A stretch of DNA of 64,000 nt from Porites lobata (taxonomy: Eukaryota; Cnidaria; Anthozoa; Scleractinia; Poritidae), in NCBI GenBank assembly GCA_942486035.1, contig CALNXK010000008.1, forward strand, positions 705,001-769,000, given 5' to 3'. Both the position numbers and the translations under genes were made by a program. Shown piece by piece: positions 32,100 to 43,800 of the stretch (within the stretch, counting starts at the first letter, position 1; every line of letters starts with the position of its first letter). The notes beneath the pieces are model-generated. The model was not told the origin of the DNA, searched no databases, and saw nothing but the letters and a program-made list of their open reading frames with translations.

Positions 32100-35000
32100 A
32101 TAATGTGGAAAAAGTAGCCCGTCGTGAAGAGACTGTCACTTGAGGGATACGGGGAGAAAGCGGGAACTCCCTCTGCTCAGCTTATGCGCTACTGTAGGGC
32201 CTATTTACAGGTTAACGAAGAAGACGCATCAGTGCGCATCCAGAACATCCAATTTTAAATAATGATTCAAAGCGTTTTTATCACACCATAGACCGCTGAG
32301 GTTTATCTTAATTTTGCATCCAGTTTCTTATTTCACCGTTTCAGAGAATGCATGAGTTGGAACATTTCCTGTAATCAGTTCACTTCGTAGAGGACGATAC
32401 ACTTTATTCCGGGCATGTTTGCTTGGAAAGGAGCATCTTCCCGTTCCCTACTAAACAAAGAAAACTTGGTTTGTACAGAGAACGAGATTACCTTCGGTTC
32501 AGTAATTAGTCTGCGTCGCTGGTGGAATTAGCGGCCTGTAGCAGTATAAGTTCTTGGAGAATACTGTATATTTGAAAACGGCGGAGGAGCAAACTAAACT
32601 GGAACAATCCGTTAATTTGAAATATCCCATCAAACTTGTTTTCATTGTGACTTTAACCAGGTTTGTGTAAGACATTGACTGATGATCCACAATATGCTTT
32701 GTCTTGAAACGATCCAACTGTTTCTTCAGGTAATGCTACAATTTAAAAATCTCCAATTGTCCTTATCGCCAATCTCTTCCCTTGTACAGCAGAATGGGCA
32801 GCTGTCCCCTTAGCCCCGGGAATAAAGGCGACTAAAGGTGCCGCGGGACGTAATCTCCCACATCTAAATGTTATGTGGATAAAAGTTGAGCAGCGAGACT
32901 CTAAAAATGTGTGTGCGCGCCAAAATACTGACACCAAATATAAAAAATGGCATTTACGTTGAAAAGCTACTAAAAAGGTAATAAAATTTGAAAACCTGTC
33001 GATACAAATACGGATTAACCTTGATCTACAAAACTAAAAATAACCTCAAAAATACTTCACCGCATAACCATTCCCAGGTAAAAGGAAAATAAACTTGAAC
33101 AAAGGTAAATTTTTACCCGATGCATAACAAATGTTATATTCATTTTTTTTTTGTCTACTTGGTGATGCAATTATGTAGCCTTATTAAAAATAGTGAATTA
33201 ACTTCCATCTCCTCTTTTGAAGAGATTTGTATTTCACTGAATGTAAAGTATGTGGGCCTTTCTTCAGAGGTAGGCTGACTTGCAGTTCCCTATTCTTTTC
33301 ATACTTAACTGATCCGGCCATTCAATATCTTTAAGCACCAGTTTTATAGCTTTCTTCTCCCTTTTTGTTGGCTTTTTTTTCTCGTTTGTCCTCTTTTCCC
33401 TTGGTCTTGTTCTTTGCTAGTCCAGGTCCCAAATTTAACCTATCTAGGGATGATTGCATTTTATTATTGAATCTAAGCTGCCACATGTACATGGCCCCCC
33501 CCCCGGTATGCAATTTCTTAGTCGGAGGCACAGCTGGCTTTAATAATCATAATCTCTTACAACTTTCTTTACACCAGAAATACAAAAATCTGTGAGCCTT
33601 TGGTTAGCTTTTGTTTTTAGTTATTTTATCTTAAACATTAATCTGTGCACCATTTCATCATATATATTGTCCATATTTTCCTGGCGTCAGACTGTGGGAG
33701 GGGAGCTCAACACCCTACAGCACACCTGGGGAACCATTCAGAAGCTGGCCTAGAACAGACAGGAGTGGTGATCCTTTGTTCCTACCCTACATGCCTGAAG
33801 GCATTCATGGGCATAAGTGAGTGAGTGAGTGAGTGAGTGCGTCCATATCAGTTACTTTCCTCGTCATACTGGGTAGAGGGGGGGAAGGGTTGCCATTTTT
33901 CTTTTGGTCAAGAGGGGGGTTGTCAAAAAATTCTGTATGATGTGGGGGGTCCTGGGATATTAAAAAAAATTGCCCCTTTAAAAAAATATCCTCTGCCCCT
34001 TCTGCAGCAGTATACATAATGAATGCAGCCTTGGCAATCTCCCGCGTGGAACCGTAACTGGATCATGATCAGTGGTACACGCTAAGCCGTTTCTCATGCA
34101 CTTGTTAAAAAGTATTAACAGTAAATGGATCAGGTTATTACTGTAACAAAAGTAGAATACACAATTTTTCATAATTATGAAATTGGGGCTGATAATTTGC
34201 AATAATGAGAAATTTTATACTTCTTCTTATTAAAGGGTTTTTCATATGTAAAGCTTCGTACTCAAACTGACCCAGTTTTGTTCATATAAAAGACCCACAA
34301 TAAGACAATCTATATTTTGCTGAAAAAAAAACATTTTATGGCGAAGGACCGGTGGCATAACTTATGTATATATTCAGGTTTCATTTATTGTAATCTGCTA
34401 ACAATTTAAAGAAAACGGGCTTCATTTTCAATTTTTAAAGAGGAACAACATTGACACATTCGTGATTAGCTTTTCAGGTAGTTTTCTTTATTAAAATTCA
34501 GTCGATTTACTGTCTGCCTATGCTTCTAGTTTGTCACAAATTTGTTTCGTATTTCGAGCTGAATTACATCACTTTTTGAAACTACTAAGTAGAAAGCCAC
34601 TTTTTGCTACACTGTTTAACATCGATTTAAAAATGCTGTAAGAAAAACTACAAGTGGCCCAGTTCAGGCTATAACAACAGTCTGAATAATGGCGGCAAAG
34701 AGTCGATAAAAATTTAGCAAAGTATATGGTGCGCTACGTATTTGGGCGTTTAAGGTGTCCTCCTCTTCTAATCTTCTAATTCTCTCCAACCCTGTCTCCT
34801 AATCCTCAGGATTAGAAGAGAAGGATGCTGTGTTACAAAGAACTAGCACAGTTAACAGACCTTCGAACCCAACGTATAGGAGGTGAAAATTAGAAAATGC
34901 TGAGGTCACCAAATGGACAGCGGAACTGGCACAGACTAAATTTTTGCCGCAAGACTCACAATGAACTTTGGTATTTTGCATGGGTCTTGTAAACCCCTAT

Positions 35001-35458
35001 GCAAGCGGCCTATATAGCTTTTTGGTGGTAAATAGCGAAAGACGGCTGGTATACCGCAAGTCTGTTATAGTCTGTTTGAGGGTGGCGTCATTTTCACTCG
35101 TTATCCGGTACTTTGTTAAACCGATTTAATCCACAATTATTGCCTGTACGGAATAACTCAGTGAGCGAGAGCCGAATACAAATGTATAACGTTCAATCGC
35201 CTTCTTGTGCATGTTACCCTCTATTGGCTAAGGCGCTTATTTCTGAAAGTACTCCGCTTGACTTGATGAATATTCATTATAGTTTTAGATAGAGCTGGTT
35301 ATTCTTGAAGATAAAAAACAGCACTTGAATACGCCATGCTGCCAGCTGAACAAAAGAGCAGAGATTCCGACTACTGTGTGTGTAAAAGGAATATGCATTT
35401 CAAATCTAAGCAGTCAGTGGTGAACTACGGCACAATGCTCTCAGCGGAATTAAGATTG
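32100..35458. other. Region without a supported gene
   Basis: Only low-complexity and repeat-like sequence is evident, including G-rich runs at 33490-33510 and 33879-33950. The open frames have no motifs. Confidence 0.3.
33816..33839. repeat. (GTGA)n microsatellite
   Basis: Five to six consecutive GTGA units. Confidence 0.9.
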
Positions 35459-35491
35459 TGATTATCTTGTCGATATCTGATCGCCTTTCCG

Positions 35492-35851
35492 ATGAGGATT
35501 AGAAGAGTATATGAAGAACTTCTGAAACAAGAGAAACGACAAGTACTCCAGTTAAAGTGCTTATCTGGAGCGGCAGCGTTTATTTTCGTAGCTGGATTTT
35601 TTATGGTATTTCTGGGTTTGGATGTCGTTCGAAAAATAGCAAAAGGCTTCAGTTATAAGGGCGCAAATTGTGTAGTGGAAGGTTCTGTTATTACAGGCAA
35701 AAGTGAGAGCTGTACTTGTGGAATGCACCCCTGCATTAGCCAGTATCCATGCTTGCAAGTAATGGTCAGAGTTATCGATAATAGGGCGGAGAAAAGCGAA
35801 TCATCCAAGCTTGTTCTATTGTACAACAACATCTACGATCTAGGATCTAAC
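35492..35851 (+). CDS. BK-channel beta-subunit/TipE-like protein, exon 1
   Basis: Codes for residues 1-120. A short cytoplasmic N-terminus is followed by one membrane segment (about 26-46, AAAFIFVAGFFMVFLGLDVV) and the start of a Cys-rich outer loop (Cys60, 74, 76, 81, 87). SQYPCLQV at residues 83-90 matches the diagnostic loop motif of vertebrate KCNMB subunits. ATG 35492 is preceded by an in-frame TGA at 35459-35461. The exon ends at a consensus donor (AAC|GTAAGT) in phase 0 and joins exon 2 at 38263. Such subunits sit beside Slo1 channels and tune gating. The related insect TipE family modulates sodium channels, so the partner here is unknown. Confidence 0.85.
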
Positions 35852-37009
35852 GTAAGTACCCTATGATGCCGCTATTTACTCACACTTGTGCGATTTCAAA
35901 TACGTTTAAGAAACTGCTAGTGTTAACAACCACATCCTATGGAAAATACAAAGCTTAAAACATGTTAAAATCATCACTTATTTTTCAGGATGATACCAAC
36001 ATGATAAGAAATGTTTTGTGCCAAGATGGCAACTCAAGCATTCGGTCAACAAATCGTCGTGTTTTAATTAAACAATGCAAAGTTAATCGGAAAATGCAAA
36101 TTTTTATGAAAAAAGAATGACCAAAAACAGTTAAGGATATCATTCTCTTTTAGGGAGAAGGAAAGTTTAAAACTTATTTATTGTCACGCAAAACTTGTAG
36201 ATTAGTAAATGGAAGCGAGAAAAAAAAGGACATCAGTTTTTTGAAGGTCTTCTTAGATAAATAAACACTGTCCATCTGGTCGCGTCACACTTCAATGTGC
36301 ATATTATTATTGCGCTTGTTTGCACAAAGAGCTACAGAGGTTAGTTATTTATACTCTGGGTATTTTTTTTTTTGCGCTGTAATTACTAACACTGGCACTG
36401 TAGTGTTCGAACTACTGAGATATTTAGTTTCTCCTAGTTCGCTGCATGGCGTGATGATGATGAAATAGGCATCGACTTTATTTATAATCATTTTGGCTAC
36501 CTAAAATGATTTTAATGAAGTTTATTTATACATCTTTTGCTTTAGTATGGTAGTATCATTGACACAAGCTATAAAACTAGCATAACATGCTAATCATATA
36601 TACATTCGTTATAACGAAAAAGGTTGCCGCTGAAGGTCGATATAATGCCACGTCAGCATCTTACACGGTATAATTTTTCTCCCAGTCAACGTTTGCCAAC
36701 GAACCCGTGAAGTCAGGTTTCAAAATTTCTGTTCGAAAACCTGACAGGTACTCGGCAACTTGGCTCACAGAGAATGGATAGCGTGCTCATCGAGCAGAAT
36801 GCACCCTACTGTATCCTGGCCCACTTTTTAATAAAGCCGGACTACATGGGGTTTTAATCATAACCGGGCTATTTATAAACGCGAGGAAATTAACAGGCCA
36901 AAGTCAACGGCTCCACGCCACCTGTCAAATTAACAAGATCATTTGAACTGAGACACTCAACTGTGCAAAGCAGGTGTCTTTTCTCTGATGTACGAGAACT
37001 AAATTTAAC

Positions 37010-37150
37010 TCAGGCTATATTCACACTCTACCGGATAGCTTCTGTTCAGTTATAAGACTAACGGTGATTTAGGCGCGATTTCTGTAACGAGCCCCCGAAG
37101 CTGCCGACGCCTCGCCAATCTCGAAAGTGGAGCTGTTCTGTGCCACACTT
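37010..37150 (+). repeat. Dispersed repeat 'ggctatattcacact', copy 2
   Basis: Diverged counterpart of 23725-23850. Confidence 0.55.
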
Positions 37151-37334
37151 TGGTGCAGTGGGAACCCTTATGCCTAGGAGCGAGGACTGAAACCCACAGA
37201 GACAAAAGCGTCATTCGGTAATCGGTAAATATTCTTTAGTACATTAAGCCCTCTCGGCCAACCGCTCCGGTCCCTGCAAGATGCGTGTGAAGGCCTTGTT
37301 CCATTTCTGTGCCGTTATACTATTCTCTTTTTTT

Positions 37335-37860
37335 TTTACTGTCACGTCATCAAAAATAAAAATGCAAACCATTCAATACAGAAAGCCCAGAATCTTGGAA
37401 ATGAAAAGCCTCGCCAAGAATCAGGTCTGTGTGATATTTCATATGCGAGATATTCGGGTATATATTTTGCCCAAATTTATAACACTTTGGAGACGCCATG
37501 TTGGTGGCCATTTGAGGGGCACAAATGGCCGCTGAAAGCCAACAGAAACATCTGTCTTGACTTTTCCTACAAATGTGTGAATTCATCGCTTGAGGAACTC
37601 ATAAAGATTAGAGTCATATTTAATCTAAGACAAGGAATGTTTAGATAGCAAAATCTCAAAAATCAGTAACGTTTTTAACCCACGTAAGAGCTTTCCCGAC
37701 CGCCAGCTAATAAATGCCGCGTCAGGCAAAAGCCTGGAAATTCAAGCGTCCTCTTTCTCCAAAACGAAGAATCCTTTCGCAAACCGAAAATTTGTATAAA
37801 TAAAGGTGTTTAGGTGCTGTACTTCCTCATGAAAGTAGAAACTCAAAAGAATCGATAATT
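37335..37860 (-). mobile_element. Interspersed repeat of about 560 bp, copy 2 (inverted)
   Basis: Reverse-orientation relative of 11384-11945. It starts GTCACGTCATC and ends within cctcatgaaagtagaaactc. It lies inside the beta-subunit intron. Confidence 0.65.
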
Positions 37861-38262
37861 CCTTCGTTTGAATTTTTGAGAATACCGGACAGATTCTCAG
37901 TTATCCGGTTTAGTGTGAATCATGTGCATAGGATCCTGTGTGAACATAGAGAATGACATGTATGGTTTGGTATTTGTGCTTTTGTTTGATGAGATCTTTT
38001 GGTGATGCGTACAAGCAGTGTAAAATGAAGCAATCTCCGCCAGGATAGAGAAAACCGACTTAAGAACGTTCAGATCAAGAACATATTGGTCTCGTTCAAA
38101 GTTTCGCTCTTTATTATGCATCTAGTTTTTGATGTGGGTATTGAGTTTATTTGCATAAGATGACCCTAACTCTGCTAACTTTTGTTGCCCCAAAACAAAG
38201 ATTTCAAAATTGTAATTGCGACTGGTTTCTAAATTGGTTTCATTTCCTGTACTGACTCCTAG

Positions 38263-38643
38263 TGTACTTACGGACCGCCTTGCAAGACTGACGAAAAGCA
38301 AAACATTGCGTCTGTGCAGGAGTATGAACGAAAGAGGGGACGGAATGGTTCAGTTCTGGAATGTTACTTTAATCCAAGCAAACCCGAAGAGGTTCTTGTT
38401 GATATAAACGCTCACGAGACGGTAGCTTTTCATGTGTTCTTCTGGCCTTGCTGTGGCTTTGTTATTGGTGTATGTATGATGATAAGGGCATGGCGTTTGA
38501 AGAAAAACCAGAAAAAGCAAGTTGATTTCTCAAATGAAGTTCCCTCCTCGGTGGAATGGGGATTTAATAATGGTTCAAATGGTATATATAACTGTCGAAA
38601 GATAAAAGGAGGTAGCGCATTAGGTACAACTATAACTTTATAA
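38263..38643 (+). CDS. BK-channel beta-subunit/TipE-like protein, exon 2
   Basis: Begins after TTTCCTGTACTGACTCCTAG in phase 0 with CTYGPPCKTDEKQN, matching the second Cys pair of the KCNMB outer loop (here Cys121 and 127, then Cys154 in VLECYFNP). The second membrane segment covers about residues 174-194 (VAFHVFFWPCCGFVIGVCMMI region), with the Phe-x-x-x-Phe-Trp-Pro signature at its outer edge. A basic cytoplasmic tail follows (RAWRLKKNQKKQ). The protein totals 246 residues, within the 190-280 range of the family. Both membrane segments, loop cysteines and order are conserved, so the assignment to the KCNMB/TipE superfamily is strong. Which subfamily it belongs to is not decided. Confidence 0.85.
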   Translation, partial: CTYGPPCKTDEKQNIASVQEYERKRGRNGSVLECYFNPSKPEEVLVDINAHETVAFHVFFWPCCGFVIGVCMMIRAWRLKKNQKKQVDFSNEVPSSVEWGFNNGSNGIYNCRKIKGGSALGTTITL

Positions 38644-38978
38644 TAAGGTTATACGAAATCATCCACGAGTTTCTGTGGAAACGTTATTGTAGCAGAGACA
38701 CAACTATGAAGTAGTTGTTTGGTTTGTGAGAATAAGGAGACTTGAATCATCACCTTGACTGAAAAAAAGAAACGTCAAATTCAAATTGACAAATTCCCAG
38801 AAAAGCTAGGAAATGAGCAGATAAAAGCCGTGCAAAGTAATTTTCAAGGACGAAACTGCTGGAATGGTACTACTTTTATTTGTGTTAATATATTAAATAC
38901 GGGGAGGAATTGGACACGTGGCACAAATCCACGTTTGCTATTTGCCATAAACGTGATTTTCAGGGTCGGTAAAATCTC

Positions 38979-39066
38979 GAACTTCACATGTAACGAACCT
39001 AATGCTACTGAGCAAAATCCATTGTTCTCGCTCATTTGGAATTAGGTTCGTTGCGTGTGAAGTTAG
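38979..39066. repeat. Inverted repeat with 24-bp arms
   Basis: The arms 'aacttcacatgtaacgaacc' plus taat and their near-perfect complement 'attaggttcgttgcgtgtga' plus agtt (two mismatches) flank a loop of about 38 bases. It lies in the 3' flank of the beta-subunit gene. Confidence 0.7.
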
Positions 39067-39355
39067 AAGTTTGCCCCGGGCAAAACACTCTCTACCATGT
39101 TGTTATGTTACGCAAAAAAGCTAATGAAGACTTGCGCTTAACACGCCGCCAAGGGAGAAACCTGGGATAAATTTTACAATACTTCTGCAAGTTAATTTTA
39201 AAGTGTAGCTATTGGACCTATTACCATTGTACCTGGTTCCAGAATGCTATACCTGACTTTTGAAAACCCATCCCGGGTTGCTGTAAGCCTCTTTATCAAT
39301 GCGAGGACTATTGGGGCAAACTTTCCTTTTATAAAACGAATTAATTCCTTGCGTG

Positions 39356-39361
39356 AATAAA
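39356..39361 (+). terminator. Candidate poly(A) signal of beta-subunit-like gene
   Basis: AATAAA 713 bases after the stop codon, the first canonical hexamer found downstream. An earlier variant signal cannot be excluded. Confidence 0.35.
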
Positions 39362-39887
39362 GAAATTTCTCCTTAATCTAAGATTGTCCAGTGTCAATAA
39401 CTTTAAAAATTTATCGCGTGTTTTATCGCATAGGTCTAGTGTCTCCCAATATAAGTATACCCCCATGCTGCTGAAGGGAGCTAGCATCGTGACGGTTATC
39501 TCATGTTACATTTTTGCAGCAAGTAAACTCGAACGGGTAACGAATGGGAATGCAGACAAAGCAAATAGACCATAGTCGCGTCACTGGAAGCTGCCAGTCG
39601 AGGCTATAGTGAGAATTCCCGCTAGTGGTCTCGACTGAAAGCCAATTCCAGTGATACAAACTGGTCCACTGGCACCTGGAACTTGACCTCCTGGCCTCAT
39701 AGACCCGAGGGAAAGAATTAGTTTTACTAGGTAACCCTTAACAGACAGGTCGGATTGCTAAAAAGCTGGAGGTGAAAAATGTACCTCTGAGGTCAGGAGA
39801 ATACTTTCTAGGTTTTTCGTTCTCCGGAGAGTCTCGATTTTTCTGAAGAAGAAAACAAAGAGCAGCCTTTCATTTGCTCAGGATTAA

Positions 39888-39945
39888 TGGGGGAGGGGAG
39901 GAGGAGGGGAGGGGGGGGGGCAGGGTCCTAGGGGGGTTGTCAGAC
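39888..39945 (+). other. G-rich tract with quadruplex potential
   Basis: Five or more runs of at least three G lie in about 55 bases (ggggaggggaggaggagggg, then an 11-G run, then aggggggtt). It sits between the convergent beta-subunit and hydantoinase genes. Confidence 0.6.
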
Positions 39946-40337
39946 GCCACAGGTGTGTAGAAGCTTAAGTGAGACCCGCCCACAAAAGAAGCGCGTGGAG
40001 TCGTTCACATGATAAACTATTCCGGAGAGAAAAACTGAAGAGACCACACTTATTAAATAAGGTTATCACACTTAATTTGATCATATTTGAATATTTTCGT
40101 TTGCATCGAAATTAACATTAAATCTTAATTTAGATAGTGTCATACACATCTAGCTATGTCATAAATGGGATATCTATAATTTTAAGCGGGCAGAGTTAAG
40201 ACTGTTTTAAGTTTTCTAGACATGTTTCGGATGAATAACATACTTCGTTAGTACTTACAGAACCAGCTAATGGGTGTGATATAATGTGAAGTAAAACAAA
40301 TAGCTGATTACAACCTGAAAGTACGGAAACTGTGATG

Positions 40338-40343
40338 TTTATT
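40338..40343 (-). terminator. Poly(A) signal of hydantoinase/DUF917 gene
   Basis: TTTATT on the plus strand (AATAAA on the gene's strand), 103 bases past the stop codon. Confidence 0.55.
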
Positions 40344-40445
40344 ATTCAATTTAATACCACCTGCTATAAGGACCAAAGTCTGTCACCGTGGGATGGTTAA
40401 CAACGAACTACTACATTTTGGTCTCGCAAAAGAGTGACAAAACCG

Positions 40446-40835
40446 TCAATATCTAGGGAAGGGTGGGTATTCTTTATAGGCATTCACAGAAACGTACGTC
40501 ACATCTTGATAACCAAATGCGGCTGGTCCGCCGGTGGCCAACCCTTGCGGTTTAGTCCATAGTGGAAAGCAAGGCATAAATATTGCAGCGACTCGCAAAC
40601 CATAACGGACTTCCTCAGTGGTGACTGGTTCCCCTGTGTCTTCTTCTACTAAAGAAATGAGGTCTGGTACAGTAGCCAGGATATTCTTAGAGCCATCAGG
40701 GTTTGATGTAAAGGCAACGTAGTTCTCATTTTGAAATTCAATTTCAAGGTTAACGCCACTAAAACGTGAAGAACCTTCAATTGTCAACCTGCCCTTGTTG
40801 AAGGCACCCTCCGTAACACGGCTCACGTCAGCAAT
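40446..40835 (-). CDS. Hydantoinase/DUF917 gene, exon 12
   Basis: Encodes IADVSRVTEGAFNKGRLTIE to the C-terminal EYPPFPRY and stop. Acceptor TTTTAG, phase 0. Confidence 0.85.
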   Translation of the reverse strand: MADVSRVTEGAFNKGRLTIEGSSRFSGVNLEIEFQNENYVAFTSNPDGSKNILATVPDLISLVEEDTGEPVTTEEVRYGLRVAAIFMPCFPLWTKPQGLATGGPAAFGYQDVTYVSVNAYKEYPPFPRY

Positions 40836-43800
40836 CTAAAACCAACATAAAATATACAGTACTGGTAAACGGTTTTAAGTCACAACCATCAGAAATGCCG
40901 GACATCTATCATGCTTTTTTTGCTTGGTTATCAGCTCTCTGGCTGTTTTCATTTCTTTATGAGATCCGTCAAGTCATTGACCTTCAAGTATAGTTACTTA
41001 CTATTATTTTTTTCAGTTATGGGGATCTATTATTACCATTACTTTCCATAGTATGAGCTGGGCAGTAAAAGCAACGCAACCTTGTTTCAAGAGGACGACG
41101 AAACAGAAATTACAAACAAGAACATTTGTCAAACCTTTCCAGTGATCAAAAGTTTGCCATTCTCATGTTGTAGAATGCTCTCTACAGGGGACTCTTTATT
41201 GTGTCTTGCACGTAATACTGCATTGCCTAAGCGCCGGGTTCGGCTCAGAGAGTACAGGGCAAACTTATCCTTTATATCTGTCCAGTTAACAATGAACGAT
41301 AACCCAGCCATACACCTACGATAAAGAATATGAGATTCAGATATATCAGTTACAATCAGTAAAACAAAATTCTGAGGCCAATGGTTGCCGCGATATAGTG
41401 CTTAACCTCCCAGGGTCCAGTTATTCAAAGGTCGAATAGCGCTAACCTGGGGTTTACCTCTTGTCAAAAGAATTTTCACGGATGATTTTTTCAATTCTTT
41501 TTCGCGCATTCAATCATCAAATTGTAGACAAAAAGTAATTACACACAATTTGCTTTTTAACACTTTCAGTCAAAATTCAGATTTTTAACTAATCCTACGT
41601 TATCAATCCAGCTTCGAAAAGCCCGGTCCAAATGTTTTGAGGGGCCAAGGTCTCGCATGATTATAATACCTACCCCATTTCCAGTGTTTTCATTCTGAGG
41701 AAATCCTCCAATCGCTTAGCACCATCAGCAAACGTGACAGCGGCCACATGACCAGTTTCGTTAGCAACGGCCGCAGGGTACGGTGGGCAGCCATAAACAA
41801 ACGGCAAAAACATCTGTAGCTCAGGAAAGGCTCGGCCCATGCCATCCGCGTCCACAATAGGGATATTGAGCTCTGCACCTACTGTTAAAGGTTCAATGGA
41901 GTTGGCACCGCCTATTTCAGCACACACTAACGCAACTAGTTTCTTTGTGGATGGAAGCTAAAAGGATATAAAGCGAAATTGATGCTGTTAAATCTTAAAA
42001 GTTTCGACATTTCGATTATCTCAGTCGGAGCTGTAAAAATCTTGAATTCTGCTTTTCTTAGCCTGAGAGCCGACAATTTTCGACACTAGAGAGTTTTAGA
42101 TCCGAGTTTACCGCAAACCTCTAACCGCTGGAGGTCACGTGACAAGTCTTTCGCGTCACGTTTGAGGTTTACGACGTGCGTTTTCAACGTGGGGAGATAG
42201 GTTTTCACGTATGTCATTTACCTGAAAGATTTTAGCGTATAAATCTTGTTTTATCCCACGTAATGATACAAAAATCTTGTGGAGCAAGTCTTTATCCATT
42301 AACAAAGGCACAAAGTACGGGCGAAATGCTAAATTTGATAAATCCTATTGGATCTTGAAAACAAGTGCCATTCACGGTTGCTGGTTCAGGATGGCGGCCG
42401 TAAAATTGCAAGAAGAACTAATGTAAGAATTTACAGCTCTTTGCTGCTAGATAACCCAGTGTTACCGTAAATTTCTTTTATTTTCACTGACTGATTTTTC
42501 TTCTATTTCTAAGTGGAAAAATAAAGCGGAATCCACTTCTTTAATCCACCACCAATCTAAATCGAATTATGTTTGAACGTTGAACCGCAAACGGGTAACG
42601 GCAAACCGCGGTTAGAGGTTCGCGGTAAACTCGGATCTAAAACTCTCTACTACCACTGGTCCCCCGCCAAATGACGTCTGAGAAACGAGAGCAGAAATTC
42701 AGTACTGATGACGTGTCACTACCCAGATCTGGGTAGCGCTTCTGATTGGTTAAAGCAAACTTTCCTCGCAGCACGCCCAAACAGAAACACTACCCAGTGT
42801 TTCTTTTCAGTTCAGTTCACCCAGTGGTGATACGTCATCAGTATGGAATTTCTACGCTAGTTACCCAGACACCTAATTCTTTAGCCGACCGTGGTGTGAC
42901 CGATTTTCATAGGCTATGCCGTTTTTCCTAAGTACAGCACGTGCCCTCCGGAGCCGGGAGCTCTTACCTACGGTCAACTCTCTAGAAATGTCTTTTTCCA
43001 AACCATCTGGTGAGTAGAGTCTATGGTAAAGAGCGCAACCGAAAGAGCCCAAGCTCGGTGCATAAATTACCGCGAGTTTCGATACTGTTTTGCATATTAT
43101 GAACGATCTAAAGACTTTGTATGAGAAATTCAATATAGTTGTTAAAACGCAGAAATATAGACATAAATATAGAAATAAATTATACTTTCGTTAACTTGGG
43201 CCTGTTGTTGCTTTTCTTTCTAACCTGGGCTCAGTTCATGGCTATTTTATACGGTTTTGCGGCTCGTTGTTTGTTCGGTGTTGTTTTCCTACATAAAGTG
43301 AAGCAAGGCAGGTTACTGTCTGCAGTCTCAGCTCACAAATCTCTCCCGCATCAAAGAACCGCGCACCGATTCACGACGAAAGCGCCGAATCCTTAGGCCA
43401 GGTCAGTCTCTTATCTCTTCCCCTCGTCATGGGTATTGCGATGTGTTATTCGTGGGAAATGTCTATGAAAGTTTTTGGTTCTGGGCAATCTGACGTGCGC
43501 CCAGGAAACTCGATGACTTCGTGTTTCGTAGTGAACGCGAACATGGACTCAGGCGATCCGAGTAATCAACGTTGCATGACAAAACATGGATCTTCCTACC
43601 CTCTGATAGCCTACTGATTGCGCGTGAGCGGTGTTTGGAATTATCTAATTGGATGAGCGTAAATAAAACGTCCGCGTAAGTTTACGTAAATACAATTTAT
43701 TTCTATATTTGTGCCTATGTTTCTGCGTTTTAACAACTATATTGAATTTCTCATACAAAGTCTTTTAATCGTTCGTAACATGCAAAACAGTATCGAAACT

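Larger units (their letters stand above)
35854..38262 (+). other. Intron of the beta-subunit-like gene
   Basis: A 2.4-kb phase-0 intron. A decoy acceptor (TTATTTTTCAG) at 35990 would lead to a short frame ending in TGA that lacks the second membrane segment; it could be an alternative end. The intron also contains dispersed repeats (37010-37150 and 37335-37860). Confidence 0.6.

Noticed and set aside
35991..36120. Alternative second exon of the beta-subunit gene after TTATTTTTCAG
   Set aside because: It lacks the second membrane segment and loop cysteines, while the exon at 38263 supplies both in phase.
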